From CAYTKU01 sp964550845 (GTDB lineage Bacteria > Patescibacteriota > Patescibacteriia > Magasanikbacterales > UBA922): a stretch of 64,000 nt of DNA. Within the stretch, counting starts at the first letter, position 1, and every line of letters begins with the position of its first letter. The DNA lies in assembly GCA_964550845.1 (NCBI GenBank), contig CAZKAD010000001.1, positions 62,001-126,000 on the forward strand, written 5' to 3'. Below the pieces are notes generated by a model. It was given only the letters and a program-made list of their open reading frames with translations. It had not been told where the DNA came from and did no database searches. The translations under genes were made by a program, and so were the position numbers. Positions 35,032 to 44,344 of the stretch are shown piece after piece.

Positions 35032-35796
35032 ATGTTTTGGTACTATCTCGTAAATCACACCCGAAAGGAATATTGCCAGCTGATGCCGAGTGATTTGGGT
35101 GATTCCCGACGAAATTTCGCTTATCCAATTAATTGGACTCAGCAAGACCAGGTTGAGATCATGTCAAAGAAAACTTTTTACACGGTTGAGGCCGCTGATG
35201 GAAAATATGATGAAGTTGATATGTTTGATCTCGGAGTCGATTCAGAGGAAGATTTTTCTGGTCCTTCTGATTTGAGTGATTCGGAAGATGACTATTCTCA
35301 CAGTCACAGCCCTCAATCAGGAGGATCTCGACGTTCACGAGATTCTCGACGATCTCGTTCTAATAGCGAATCTTCACGCCATAGTCACGAATCTTCGCGT
35401 CATAGTCATAGCGAATCTTCGCGTCATAGTCATAGCGATTCTGAAAGTGAAGACTCAAATCGAGGTCATTCGAGACGACGACATCATTCTGATAGCGAGG
35501 AGTCCGATCGAGGTCATTCTGACACTGAAGAAGTAAAAAGACCTGAAGAAATCAAAAAGTCTGAGGAACCTCGGCGTTCAGACGGACTTGCAAAACGTCT
35601 AGTTGAAGTAAAGCCTCCAATTTCAGCCAAATTGTCTGCAGCGCCTACACTTCGGGAAGTGAAACGACCTGATGAGGCGAGTAAACGAGTTGAAGAGCCA
35701 AAACGTCTTGTTGAAGTGAGTAAACGATCCGATGAAGTGAGTAAACGATCCGATGAAGTGAGTAAAGTCTCAGACTTGAGGAAATCAAGAAAGTAA
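35032..35796 (+). CDS. RS/charged-repeat protein with short conserved head
   Basis: 254 aa. A compact head (FWYYLVNHTRKEYCQL, then NWTQQDQVEIMS, residues 1-45) resembles small domains seen in other giant viruses; the remainder is disordered: Asp/Ser-rich, then Ser-His-Arg repeats (SSRHSHSES), then Lys/Glu repeats (SKRSDEV). The start at 35032 follows GAAAAAATTTATTTTTCG. Function unknown; the RS-like region may bind nucleic acid or be phosphorylated. Confidence 0.7.
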   Translation: MFWYYLVNHTRKEYCQLMPSDLGDSRRNFAYPINWTQQDQVEIMSKKTFYTVEAADGKYDEVDMFDLGVDSEEDFSGPSDLSDSEDDYSHSHSPQSGGSRRSRDSRRSRSNSESSRHSHESSRHSHSESSRHSHSDSESEDSNRGHSRRRHHSDSEESDRGHSDTEEVKRPEEIKKSEEPRRSDGLAKRLVEVKPPISAKLSAAPTLREVKRPDEASKRVEEPKRLVEVSKRSDEVSKRSDEVSKVSDLRKSRK

Positions 35797-35808
35797 AATT
35801 GATTTTTA
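35795..35808 (+). promoter_or_regulatory. AAAATTGATTTTTA promoter-like motif
   Basis: Starts within the stop codon of the RS-rich gene and ends 31 nt before the ATG at 35840. Confidence 0.5.
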
Positions 35809-35839
35809 CCTGATCTCAATAAGAATTAATAATTCAATA

Positions 35840-37153
35840 ATGTACGACCGTCAAAGATTATACGATAATTCTATTTTTCCACAGAGAAATAGAATTCACG
35901 GATATGATTATTCCGAAAATGTCTTCCAGGCTATGCAAATGAATTTTAATGCCGAATATAAATTGGAGGCAAAAATGATCTCACTCTTTACATTCGAAGA
36001 ATTTTGTGAGAAGGAATTTTGCCCTTTCCATTTGTCCTTTCATGCTTACATGCATCTTGGTCCCGAGAAAGATGACTCTCTAACCAGAGAATTCTTTCGC
36101 CTGACCAGTTCTTTTCTCGGCTGTCCCGCAATTCCGCTTCGAAGATATCTTGAATCTTTTTCGAAATATCCCGGATACTCAATTTACATTTGTACAAAAA
36201 TGGCACAAAATTTGAAGCACATAAAACTGATTCAGCCAAAAGGATGTGATATTTCAACTGGAGATATTTCAAAAATAATCAAACCTGATTTATCACTCCA
36301 AAAGATTGATCAATTTAATCTTGAAGATCTTGAGAAGCCAAATGGTCTGGGATTTTTAATGACCATCCGTTCTGGTGAACAATTATATCAATTGAATTAT
36401 CTTTTGAATCAAATTCCGATTTCGACAATGCCGATTAAAATGAGTCAACAAACTACCCAACGATATCATTTTGAATGTAAAGATTTTTTACCAATCGTTT
36501 CGACTACCGATTCCCAAACGTTTAATAAACTAAATCAAAAAAATTTAAGATTTCTCGGGGCGATATATTCTCCCCATCAACAGTGCGTTTTCATTCCCCT
36601 TGATGTTATTTATCGTAAGTTACTTGAACAAAGACCAGATTTAAATGAAGTGATTGTACTTCAGTCAAATTTGAAGCTGAGCTTTGATCAAGAAATTGAC
36701 CCAAATGACCAGTTAAATCCATTGATTGAACAATTTTGTGGAAAAGATGTATTAACAACTAATATTTTTACCGATCTTTTTCAGATCGATAAAGAGAAAT
36801 TTGTTCTTTTTCCAGATAAATGGACTTTGCCAGTTACTACTTCAATTCAGTCAAAATGGGAGACTTATTTTCGAGAGAGAAATAAGTCTCAATCTTCTGA
36901 AATGCATCCAGATCAAGATCAACTTGATGATTTTGTTGACCGAACAATTTGTATAGAGTTCAAAGGAGATAAAATGCCGAAAATTAACTTTTCTATCGAC
37001 ATCATTGTACCATCAGCCAGACTACTTGAAGCGTTGGCAAATATGAGTGGAAAAATGACCTTTTTTGAACAGGGTCCATACAAAAAGATAACTTTATACA
37101 CTGAAACAAATGGGCGTAAAGTTGAATACAAAACCATTTACTACAAAAAATGA
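35840..37153 (+). CDS. hypothetical protein, 437 aa
   Basis: Not recognised. Starts MYDRQRLYDNSIF; alpha/beta composition with no visible catalytic motif. No LYDPR C-terminus. The final codons overlap the promoter-like motif (37145-37161) of the next gene. Confidence 0.7.
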   Translation: MYDRQRLYDNSIFPQRNRIHGYDYSENVFQAMQMNFNAEYKLEAKMISLFTFEEFCEKEFCPFHLSFHAYMHLGPEKDDSLTREFFRLTSSFLGCPAIPLRRYLESFSKYPGYSIYICTKMAQNLKHIKLIQPKGCDISTGDISKIIKPDLSLQKIDQFNLEDLEKPNGLGFLMTIRSGEQLYQLNYLLNQIPISTMPIKMSQQTTQRYHFECKDFLPIVSTTDSQTFNKLNQKNLRFLGAIYSPHQQCVFIPLDVIYRKLLEQRPDLNEVIVLQSNLKLSFDQEIDPNDQLNPLIEQFCGKDVLTTNIFTDLFQIDKEKFVLFPDKWTLPVTTSIQSKWETYFRERNKSQSSEMHPDQDQLDDFVDRTICIEFKGDKMPKINFSIDIIVPSARLLEALANMSGKMTFFEQGPYKKITLYTETNGRKVEYKTIYYKK

Positions 37154-37161
37154 TCTTTTTC
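37145..37161 (+). promoter_or_regulatory. AAAAAATGATCTTTTTC promoter-like motif
   Basis: Overlaps the end of the 437-aa gene; 47 nt before the chosen ATG at 37209, and the reason for preferring it over 37110. Confidence 0.5.
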
Positions 37162-37208
37162 TCTTTGGAGAAACAGAGAAATTAATCGCTTTCAAAGTAA
37201 AGATAAAA

Positions 37209-38015
37209 ATGGAAGAGAAAAAGTATCCTCAGAAACCAGATAAAAACTTGTACCTTCGAGAATCAAAAGACGTCGAAGAATCAAAATCATCAGTATTAGT
37301 CGAAGTAAAGAATGTACAACACATCTTTACTTATTTTGAAGATGATTTCGAAGAAGGTGAAGAGATACTTGATCGAGCAAACTTTGCAGATGAGATTGAT
37401 TATGCGATTTACTTATCTGATTTACAACAAAAAGTTGAACTCCGACGAAAGTTCCTTCATCTTCCTCAACAAATAAAACAATTGATCAAAAATGATAGAG
37501 GAATTTACCAAGTTCCATATTTGAAACCATTAGTTGGTTTCAAATTAGCTCGATTGATGTATAAGAATGAACTTTGTTTAACATCTGCAGCTTTACTTGA
37601 GCTTCGATTCGGTACTGAAATTCGAACTGGAATTGGAGGGAATATTAAACAGGCTTCTGAATTGGTTACTGGCGAAAAATATTGTGTTAAATCAGTAATT
37701 GTAACTTCGATTCGTTTAATTGGTAAAGATCCACTCGAACTTTTTTTGATTGCTACTGGATTAGAAAGTAAAGCAAAAGAAGCGGTTTGTGTGAGTAATT
37801 TTGATCAAACATTCGAATATTCCTTGGGCGTTGAAATAACAGACCCTAACTTTGGACATCCTGGTTTAGGATGTATTTCAGGTATTCATTTGTTTATTGA
37901 TATGAAGAGTGCAATTCAATATATGGGAGAGGGTTTTTCTGAAGTGTCATGTGATAATGTACCAATTATTTCTCAACCTTTTGAACTTGGAGATTATCCC
38001 AACGCAGTCAAATAA
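37209..38015 (+). CDS. DUF5758-like giant-virus protein
   Basis: 268 aa. The C-terminal part (HPGLGCISGIHLFIDMKSAIQYM) resembles the C-x-x-GIH-x-F-x(5)-A-x-x-Y signature of DUF5758 proteins common in giant viruses, often with pentapeptide repeats, absent here. N-terminal 60 residues are Lys/Glu-rich. Function of the family is unknown to me. Confidence 0.65.
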   Translation: MEEKKYPQKPDKNLYLRESKDVEESKSSVLVEVKNVQHIFTYFEDDFEEGEEILDRANFADEIDYAIYLSDLQQKVELRRKFLHLPQQIKQLIKNDRGIYQVPYLKPLVGFKLARLMYKNELCLTSAALLELRFGTEIRTGIGGNIKQASELVTGEKYCVKSVIVTSIRLIGKDPLELFLIATGLESKAKEAVCVSNFDQTFEYSLGVEITDPNFGHPGLGCISGIHLFIDMKSAIQYMGEGFSEVSCDNVPIISQPFELGDYPNAVK

Positions 38016-38038
38016 TTGTTGTCCTTTCGAGGAAAAAC

Positions 38039-38053
38039 AAAATTGATAATTTA
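38039..38053 (+). promoter_or_regulatory. AAAATTGATAATTTA promoter-like motif
   Basis: About 46 nt upstream of the ATG at 38099. Confidence 0.4.
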
Positions 38054-38098
38054 ATTTGTAGCAGATGGATAAAATAATTACTTCATTATCACTTCGCC

Positions 38099-38560
38099 AT
38101 GAATCAATCTCGAAAATGTGGTCTTGGCATGGGCCTGGCATTCGCTCTCTTGATGGCAATACTCTTCACGATTGGCGCTAATGAACACGCGCCACCCAAA
38201 CATACATGCGATGATTCAAACTGTCAAAATCCATGTTCAAAGTATCCTCTTTTATGTCAAGCTGCTCAGTGCAATTATACCTCTAATGAAGATCAAGTTT
38301 GCGTCAATATTAAAACAATGACTTGCACTGGTAATTGCGTCGAATTTCCAAAAGCTAACTTCATCATAGGAGTAGTTTTTGCAGTTGCTTCATGGATTGT
38401 GGTTGTAGGTATTATCATTTATTGGTGTCGAGAATTTTGGAACGAAAAAGTAAGCAATGCTTTTCGCCAATTGCGCCCAGAGCAAGATACTAATTATGTT
38501 CGACTTGAACAAGGAGAAGAATCTTCCTTAAGACGTTCTGAAGAACTGGTCAAAGACTAA
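38099..38560 (+). CDS. two-pass membrane protein with cysteine-rich loop
   Basis: 153 aa. Hydrophobic segments at residues 8-28 (GLGMGLAFALLMAILFTIG) and about 83-106 (FIIGVVFAVASWIVVVGIII) flank a loop with nine Cys (CDDSNCQNPCSKYPLLCQAAQC and later) and an NYT glycosylation-type site. The loop would face the lumen or virion exterior and be disulfide-bonded. C-terminal 45 residues are charged and cytosolic/internal. Confidence 0.75.
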   Translation: MNQSRKCGLGMGLAFALLMAILFTIGANEHAPPKHTCDDSNCQNPCSKYPLLCQAAQCNYTSNEDQVCVNIKTMTCTGNCVEFPKANFIIGVVFAVASWIVVVGIIIYWCREFWNEKVSNAFRQLRPEQDTNYVRLEQGEESSLRRSEELVKD

Positions 38561-38564
38561 TTAT

Positions 38565-38592
38565 TTTTAACTCTTCTCGAAGAGTTAAAATT
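38565..38592. terminator. shared convergent 3' hairpin
   Basis: TTTTTAACTCTTC-TC-GAAGAGTTAAAAA-type stem between convergent gene ends at 38560 and 38605. Confidence 0.7.
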
Positions 38593-38604
38593 ATTCTTTA
38601 TTCT

Positions 38605-39267
38605 TCATTCTTGAACACAAGTTGAGAGATAGACAAACCACCGTCCAAGACAATTCAAATATCTTCCGATCCATGGAGAAACAACAATCTTTCTTCCATC
38701 TGCAAGCTTGGCAATTTGACGTTCAGTTCTTTGGCAAATGGCCCAAATCGACAGCAATTCAGATTCTTTGAGAGAAGCGGTTAAAAAATTTGGTTTGAGA
38801 CTTGTACCTTCGTAGAAATTAATCTTTGACGTATCAGTCTTATCTTTTCCTTCAAGCAGAATATCTCGAATGTTAATCAAAGTTTCCTGGCATTTTGCCA
38901 ATTGAAATAAAGTATTTGAGTTTTGAAACGAAAGATATTTGTTTTTGTAGAGATTAATAGCAATCACTAATTCATTTAAACTTCCAACTGCAGCAAAAAG
39001 ATTTGACGCTTTTGAAATCGTTTCACCTCGTATCATTGAACAAAACTGTGAATTAACACGAATTTCTGAAGCTTCACTCCGAGGACTATCTATTGATCTT
39101 CCTGAAATATTAGTCTTGGTCGAAGAACGAAGACTGAAATTTCGGTCTGACAATGTTCTTGAGGCGAGAGTTGCTACTCGTGGAAGACGATGATGTGGAT
39201 TTGCCGTATTGATGATTGATAGCGCTTCTTTGCGCTCGACCGAGGAAGTATCGTCGCTCTTTTTCAT
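38605..39267 (-). CDS. hypothetical protein, 220 aa
   Basis: Not recognised. N-terminal 65 residues are Ser/Arg-rich and disordered; the rest is helical (NLFAAVGSLNELVIAINLY, WAICQRTERQIAKLADG). Start upstream has a palindromic-element-like ATTAGCTCAAAGAACGTTTAATT. Confidence 0.65.
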   Translation of the reverse strand: MKKSDDTSSVERKEALSIINTANPHHRLPRVATLASRTLSDRNFSLRSSTKTNISGRSIDSPRSEASEIRVNSQFCSMIRGETISKASNLFAAVGSLNELVIAINLYKNKYLSFQNSNTLFQLAKCQETLINIRDILLEGKDKTDTSKINFYEGTSLKPNFLTASLKESELLSIWAICQRTERQIAKLADGRKIVVSPWIGRYLNCLGRWFVYLSTCVQE

Positions 39268-39300
39268 TTAATTAGCTCAAAGAACGTTTAATTAATCATC

Positions 39301-39326
39301 ATTGTTCTTTTCGAAAAAAGAACAAT
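39301..39326 (-). terminator. 3' hairpin
   Basis: ATTGTTCTTTT-CGAA-AAAAGAACAAT between the 145-aa gene end (39363) and the 220-aa gene start (39267). Confidence 0.7.
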
Positions 39327-39362
39327 TATTTGTCATGTTTGATTAACTTTGATTAACTTCGA

Positions 39363-39800
39363 TTATTCGTAATGTCTATGTTTAACAGCACGATCATTAA
39401 ATTTAATGCATCCTTCTTCGAGAGACTTTGCTGGTATTGCTTGTGGATTTGGGATTTCAAATACAAATTGATCGCCAAAAGGTGGAATATGTCCCATTTC
39501 GAAATTGTGCACGCGTACAACGCACATAACCTTATTTTCCCTTTTAAACAAATTAAATTCATACGAATCGGTTAGATTTGGAATTTTCACTTTTGTCTGC
39601 TTTATTTGAACATTAAATAAAGAGGCAATTTCTTCTCTGATTTTTTCGGTAGTTTTATGTAAAGCTTGAGTGAAAGTATATACATCATCTAAATAAAAAG
39701 TCAACCACCACTGACCATCGGAACATACCATCGAAATTTTTGATGGTACTGGAAGATCTTCAAACTTTTTCGGAAGTTCTAGGAGTTTTAGCTCAGCCAT
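39363..39800 (-). CDS. hypothetical protein, 145 aa
   Basis: Not recognised. Beta-rich start (WWLTFYLDDVYTFTQAL) and hydrophobic strands (VMCVVRVHNFEMGHIPPFG). No membrane segment. Confidence 0.65.
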   Translation of the reverse strand: MAELKLLELPKKFEDLPVPSKISMVCSDGQWWLTFYLDDVYTFTQALHKTTEKIREEIASLFNVQIKQTKVKIPNLTDSYEFNLFKRENKVMCVVRVHNFEMGHIPPFGDQFVFEIPNPQAIPAKSLEEGCIKFNDRAVKHRHYE

Positions 39801-39892
39801 TTGATGATTGCTAATTATTGAATATTGAATATTAATTCAAAAAGAATTCAATTTTCATCAAATAACTACATAAGTATTCCGAATTCGGAATT

Positions 39893-39922
39893 GAGTTTTT
39901 GACCAGTCCGACAGGACGTTTA
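39893..39922. repeat. palindromic element
   Basis: TTTTTGACCAGTCCGACAGGACGTTTAATC, single copy at the 3' edge of the 86-aa gene; it supplies its last codon and stop. Confidence 0.7.
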
Positions 39923-40180
39923 ATCCTCAAATACCTTGATTGTAATCGTCTCGGTGCAAATTTGCCCTTGGTAACGACGAATGCAATCTCCATTTCGGAT
40001 GTTCTTGATTGAAGGATCTGAACATCTATTTGCTATCCATCGATCGAGCTCATCTTTCGAATGAAATATCTTGACTGGTACACCTCCAAGCAAGATACAA
40101 AAATGTATCTCCGAATCAGTCTGCACTGCTTGATTTGAACTTTGAGGAACTATTTCCCAACCATTGTCATGTTCAGCCAT
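39920..40180 (-). CDS. small hypothetical protein, 86 aa
   Basis: Not recognised. Compact domain around HFCILLGGVPVKIFHSKDELDRW. Its start overlaps the upstream gene's stop by 8 nt (40173-40180), suggesting a co-transcribed pair. Confidence 0.65.
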   Translation of the reverse strand: MAEHDNGWEIVPQSSNQAVQTDSEIHFCILLGGVPVKIFHSKDELDRWIANRCSDPSIKNIRNGDCIRRYQGQICTETITIKVFED

Positions 40181-40820
40181 TTTTACTTAGATATTCAGAC
40201 CACAATTCTTTTGGATGGATTATTTTCGATCTTGATTTCTGATCGGCCTTCCCTTCGGATGTTTGAAATGAGCGAGTAATTTTAAAATCTCTTTCCGAGA
40301 ATTCAACGCCGTCAATTGCTTGGATATTTCCTTCGGCTAAATAAATGTCTCGATCTTGGAAGATTTTAAGTTGTATCCCCGTATGGATAAAATAATACAG
40401 TTCCTGTGCCTTAGTTTCTGAAAGATGAAATTGTTTCACAGCTCGAGATACAAATATCAAAATTAAACTTTCTTTAATATTCTTCTGACGAATTGTACCC
40501 CAATTATCTTCACATTTTCTGAGTGATGAACAAAAGTTTTCAAACACCCGCTTCTTACTCAACACAGTTTCGCTTTTAACCATTCCAAAAGTATGGATCA
40601 AGATATTATAAAGTTCATCATAAATTTGTTCGGGTTCCTTATTCGCAAAAGAATAATTAAACTCCTTCTTTTTCAATGTCGAGATCAAAGTTTCCCCGGC
40701 AAAATGTATTCCTTTTGGAGGCTCATTATAAGCAAGCTTTTCAAAGACTTGCTCCCAGAATGGATCCTTTGTACAATTTCTTGAAAGGAGGAAAATTGGA
40801 TAGACAATTACTCTCGTCAT
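40173..40820 (-). CDS. conserved-looking viral protein, 215 aa
   Basis: Starts with IVYPIFLLSRNCTKDPFWEQVFEKLAYNEPPKGI. A DPFW...LA...PPKGI opening is, from memory, typical of a small family of widely conserved giant-virus proteins of unknown function. Remainder helical with a C-terminal basic region. Overlaps the 86-aa gene by 8 nt. Confidence 0.7.
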   Translation of the reverse strand: MTRVIVYPIFLLSRNCTKDPFWEQVFEKLAYNEPPKGIHFAGETLISTLKKKEFNYSFANKEPEQIYDELYNILIHTFGMVKSETVLSKKRVFENFCSSLRKCEDNWGTIRQKNIKESLILIFVSRAVKQFHLSETKAQELYYFIHTGIQLKIFQDRDIYLAEGNIQAIDGVEFSERDFKITRSFQTSEGKADQKSRSKIIHPKELWSEYLSKNG

Positions 40821-40844
40821 TTTCCTTTCTTCTGAAAGGAAAAT
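40819..40844 (-). terminator. 3' hairpin
   Basis: ATTTTCCTTTC-TTCT-GAAAGGAAAAT, 11-bp stem; its inner edge is the ATG of the 215-aa gene, and it follows the stop of the membrane-anchored gene at 40856. Confidence 0.7.
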
Positions 40845-40855
40845 CGCTTAACTAC

Positions 40856-41245
40856 TCACTTTTTTCGCATTAACAATAAAACAACCGCTGCAATTATTGC
40901 ATACCAAATCCAAATTGGAACTCCCTTTGAAGGGACGATTTCTTTTTGTGGTTGTGGGGCAGACGATTGAAATACCGGTGTTGGTAAGGTGACTGTTCGG
41001 ACGATAATTTCAACGTCTCTTTCCGATCGAAGGGCAAGAAACAGAGGGCGAGTATCTCCTTTGACTTCAATTGCACCTCCTGAAGATCTCATAAATTCGA
41101 AACGATCATCATCAATATCTTCTTGAGATACAATGCAATATTCAAAATCGGTGCTTCCTGCAACTCGAATAGCTTTATTCAAAAGGGGAAAAGTGACAGT
41201 TACACTGCCGAGGATCAACGTTGAAGTTTCTGGTTGAAGCTCCAT
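40856..41245 (-). CDS. C-terminally anchored membrane protein, 129 aa
   Basis: Beta-rich ectodomain-like part followed by a single C-terminal membrane segment (WIWYAIIAAVVLLLMRKK). EIVPSKGVP before it is encoded by a partial palindromic element (40919-40941). ATG at 41245 chosen because the longer frame overlaps the upstream protease gene. Probably a virion membrane protein. Confidence 0.7.
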   Translation of the reverse strand: MELQPETSTLILGSVTVTFPLLNKAIRVAGSTDFEYCIVSQEDIDDDRFEFMRSSGGAIEVKGDTRPLFLALRSERDVEIIVRTVTLPTPVFQSSAPQPQKEIVPSKGVPIWIWYAIIAAVVLLLMRKK

Positions 41246-41271
41246 TTCATTGTGAAGAAAAATGTTTAACT

Positions 41272-42321
41272 TCAAATCTTGTTTCGCAAAAATCCAGCAA
41301 TCAAAATACATAACACAATTAGTAGACCTATTTGCATAACCCGAGAACGACTACTAATTGTGACTGATACATCTCCTCTTGGTTGAATAAAATTAGTTTG
41401 ATCATCATTTGCAATATAAGCATCAGTTTGATCACTCTCTTGATCTTCTCCAGAAACAATTGGAACTGACGCAAATGCAAATGTTTCAATTCCACATGCA
41501 TTTTGGCCAAGTTGAATGTAGAACCATCCTCGTCCCATTCCGGGAAGATGATTTGGAGGCCATTGATCACCCCAAGAGTTTCGACAAATCCAATATTCAA
41601 CGCCATGTTCATTCTTTCCCCAACCAAGGATTTCGATTGCATGGGCACCTTCACTCGTTTGTCCGGCTGCTGGAGAATAAACAGATACTCCATCATAATT
41701 GTAAAAATCAGGATAAACATCTTTCATCGCACCGACGATTGGTCCTTCATGATAAATATGTGCCTTCATGTTACGAACATTCTCTGCGATATCTCCATCT
41801 GGAATTGTGATAATGTAAGCATCTTGATCTTGAAGTTTTACATCATAATCACTTTCGGATAATTGTTCCTGTTGACATTTATTCAGATTTTTACCTCCAT
41901 TGATCATTTTGTATGGACGAATTCTTTCTGGAATCAATCCATCTTCAGGTAAATGTGCCATCGCAAATCCAATATCATTACCTCCATTACAAGTATCTTC
42001 GATTTTAGTTCCATCAAAAATAGGCACACAATTCAACAGATGTTGAACGCTGAGAGGGATATCTTTACCAGTCGAAATCAAGACTCGATCAGCAATTGCA
42101 CTGGTAATTGCAAATGCCCAACAACTTCCACATTGACCTTGATCGCGTTCAGCGGTTAATTGAGATGGATTATAATGGAAATTATCCGGCAAATTTTCTG
42201 CTTTCGTTGAAAGTGATCGATGAGGAAGACCACCATGACTTACTTTGGTCTGGAGTGGAGGGGCAACAAAACCTTTCGGAAGGGGCACAAGTTGAGATAA
42301 TCTTGCAGACGGATGTAACAT
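41272..42321 (-). CDS. papain-like (cathepsin) cysteine protease with C-terminal membrane anchor
   Basis: 349 aa, peptidase family C1. Catalytic Cys67 in QGQCGSCWAFA with the oxyanion-hole Gln, His in SEGAHAIEILGWG, Asn in YWICRNSWGDQW. CNGG follows as usual. There is no long inhibitory propeptide (only about 45 residues precede LPDNFHY) and no clear signal peptide. A hydrophobic C-terminal helix (IGLLIVLCILIAGFL) would tether it to a membrane, perhaps the virion inner membrane. Role in virion maturation or host entry is inferred. Confidence 0.92.
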   Translation of the reverse strand: MLHPSARLSQLVPLPKGFVAPPLQTKVSHGGLPHRSLSTKAENLPDNFHYNPSQLTAERDQGQCGSCWAFAITSAIADRVLISTGKDIPLSVQHLLNCVPIFDGTKIEDTCNGGNDIGFAMAHLPEDGLIPERIRPYKMINGGKNLNKCQQEQLSESDYDVKLQDQDAYIITIPDGDIAENVRNMKAHIYHEGPIVGAMKDVYPDFYNYDGVSVYSPAAGQTSEGAHAIEILGWGKNEHGVEYWICRNSWGDQWPPNHLPGMGRGWFYIQLGQNACGIETFAFASVPIVSGEDQESDQTDAYIANDDQTNFIQPRGDVSVTISSRSRVMQIGLLIVLCILIAGFLRNKI

Positions 42322-42372
42322 TTTAAAGAAAAAGAAAAAAGATTAAATTATCTAAACTTCCCCTGAGGTCCG

Positions 42373-42888
42373 ATGGCGTGTGATGGGTCTGGATGTTCGC
42401 TGTTTAAGAAAACAGCCCAAATAGATAAATTTGAAATTACAAGTCTAATTCGGAACTATTATGCTGATGCGAATGGCAATGTTCCGATGAAAAAAGTTAA
42501 GAGTGCAAATCCTCATTTTGCCATGTATGCGGCTCAAATTCCTTGTATGTGCGCAGAGAAAAGATATATTTTTGCTATTTGCCCAATTACACCGTGGATT
42601 CAAATGCAAAAAGAAGGACATCAAGTTGACCTTCGTCAACTGGATTGGAGTGCTTTTCAAACTCGTTCCTTGAAAATTGTTCATGATGTTCCAATGCTTC
42701 CCGAGCTTCGAACTGGAAATCAGCTGACTTCAAAAATAATTACTCTTGACAAAATGGGAGAAAAATCAATGATTTACAACGTTGAGGATCTTCCTCTTCG
42801 GATTGAATTACTCGACATTAAATATTCAACCAAAGGAGATGTTAAATCAGCTCTGGAAACCTATAACACTCTCTTAACTTGGAAGTAA
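42373..42888 (+). CDS. hypothetical protein, 171 aa
   Basis: Not recognised. Several cysteines (MACDGSGC, IPCMCAEKRYIFAIC), otherwise mixed alpha/beta. Convergent with TFIIS. Confidence 0.65.
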   Translation: MACDGSGCSLFKKTAQIDKFEITSLIRNYYADANGNVPMKKVKSANPHFAMYAAQIPCMCAEKRYIFAICPITPWIQMQKEGHQVDLRQLDWSAFQTRSLKIVHDVPMLPELRTGNQLTSKIITLDKMGEKSMIYNVEDLPLRIELLDIKYSTKGDVKSALETYNTLLTWK

Positions 42889-42892
42889 ATCT

Positions 42893-42916
42893 TTGATTTT
42901 TCCGAAGAAAATCAAT
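42893..42916. terminator. shared convergent 3' hairpin
   Basis: TTGATTTT-TCCGAAG-AAAATCAA between stops at 42888 (+) and 42912 (-). Confidence 0.6.
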
Positions 42917-43400
42917 TATATTGTTTCCAAGTTTTACCACATTTTGGATCTGCACACTTAAAAAATATGGTTGCTCCTTCGTCTGCACTTCGAGTTTGAA
43001 TTTCTTTCATATGAACACGATTTCCCTTACACTTTGGACACTTCTCGGTTCCAGGGACAACGTCTTGACCAGAATTTGGATTGAGCATGAAGTCTTCTTC
43101 GAGACGAACAAGTTGTGTATCTTCTTTGAATACTCTCGAGTTAAATCCAAATTCCGCCTGAGTACATTTCTGTACAATTTCCTGGGGACTCATTTCTGAA
43201 TCGACGATTTCGAATGAATTGGTGATATAAATCATCCAAAATTGTGGATCATTTAACATGAGAATGTTTTTATTCTTAGCACTTGCAACCGAGGCATTGT
43301 AAACATACTTCTCAAGTACAACAGCTTTCTCTGGAAATTTCTTTGAGAGTAATTCTCGGGTCTTGTCTCGACATGGAATAGACTTGGTTTCGGTTGCCAT
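42912..43400 (-). CDS. transcription elongation factor TFIIS
   Basis: 162 aa. C-terminal zinc ribbon CPKCKGN...CADPKCGKTW with the RSADEG hairpin (cf. RSADEP), whose acidic residues reach into the polymerase active site to stimulate RNA cleavage. The central domain (PQEIVQKCTQAEFGFNSRVF) is the polymerase-binding helix bundle. The N-terminal LW domain of cellular TFIIS is missing, as usual in viruses. The ATG at 43400 is used; the codon at 43418 is TTG. Works with the viral RNA polymerase. Confidence 0.9.
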   Translation of the reverse strand: MATETKSIPCRDKTRELLSKKFPEKAVVLEKYVYNASVASAKNKNILMLNDPQFWMIYITNSFEIVDSEMSPQEIVQKCTQAEFGFNSRVFKEDTQLVRLEEDFMLNPNSGQDVVPGTEKCPKCKGNRVHMKEIQTRSADEGATIFFKCADPKCGKTWKQYN

Positions 43401-43458
43401 TTTTAACCGATCCTCCAACGTTTACTTCGAAAAGAAAAGTCTATTCAATAAATCAATT

Positions 43459-44298
43459 TTACTTCAACTTTCCTTGAATCAGTTCCTTTTTGCCGAGAAT
43501 TGCTGCAACTTCAAGCGTCATCTTTTTAATCGTGGCAAAACTAAGTTTTGATTTTTCTGCAAATTCTTCACTAGTTATTTTCTTATCATTAATCAAAATG
43601 TAATAATAAATCATTCCAGCTGCGACACTTTTTGGCCTCGCAGTGTTGAGTATTTTTGATTTTTGTCCAACTTGGTTAAAAATATGACTAATTTCGACAA
43701 TTACATCGTCCCAATTTTGCCAATGAGCATAAAGAAGTTCTTTTGCAGAGTCAAGCGGCGAATTGTAAATGTTCCTTTCCCGATTGGTATCCATTGCTTT
43801 GACAATTGGTTCGATAATTTCGGAACCTGCTAGTGGATTTTCCCCTGCAGTCGGAAGCTGAGCCGTAATATCTTTGAGTAAGAAAGGAATATCAAGCATT
43901 TTGTATGCCTCGACTATACAAGCCACTACAATGGTTCTTCTCCGATTGATTCGAAATTCATTTTGTTTAACTGCAAGATTGAAAATATCGTTTGCTTTGG
44001 CGACAACTTGTTGAGGAAAATTACAATGTTTAACATCATCACACAATCCTCTTGTAGTTTTCTTAACTACCCAACATCTCTCGAAATCATTGGTGTCTTT
44101 TTTGTTTTCTGTCAATTGAAGACCACAATCGAGACATTCGTAATATCCCTGATTCAAAGTAACATTCTTATGCTCACATTCATCAAGTTGACTCTTATGT
44201 TCAATTTGGGTTTGGGGTTGAGTTGGTTGAATTGATTGAGGTTGATTTGGTTGGGATTGAGTTGAATGAAGTTGGTCAAATTGCTCGAAAATGTCCAT
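43459..44298 (-). CDS. TFIIB-like transcription initiation factor
   Basis: 279 aa. Gln/Pro-rich N-terminus (QPNQPQSIQPTQPQTQ), a zinc ribbon (CEHKNV...YYECLDCG; first pair degenerate as C-x-H), then cyclin-like repeats, the second with RPKSVAAGMIYYYILI and ITSEEFAEKSKLSFATIKK. Expected to bridge promoter and viral RNA polymerase. ATG at 44298 chosen over a TTG upstream. Confidence 0.85.
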   Translation of the reverse strand: MDIFEQFDQLHSTQSQPNQPQSIQPTQPQTQIEHKSQLDECEHKNVTLNQGYYECLDCGLQLTENKKDTNDFERCWVVKKTTRGLCDDVKHCNFPQQVVAKANDIFNLAVKQNEFRINRRRTIVVACIVEAYKMLDIPFLLKDITAQLPTAGENPLAGSEIIEPIVKAMDTNRERNIYNSPLDSAKELLYAHWQNWDDVIVEISHIFNQVGQKSKILNTARPKSVAAGMIYYYILINDKKITSEEFAEKSKLSFATIKKMTLEVAAILGKKELIQGKLK

Positions 44299-44344
44299 CT
44301 TCGATATTTCTGTCAAACAAAAGAATTGTCAATTCAATTTTTAA

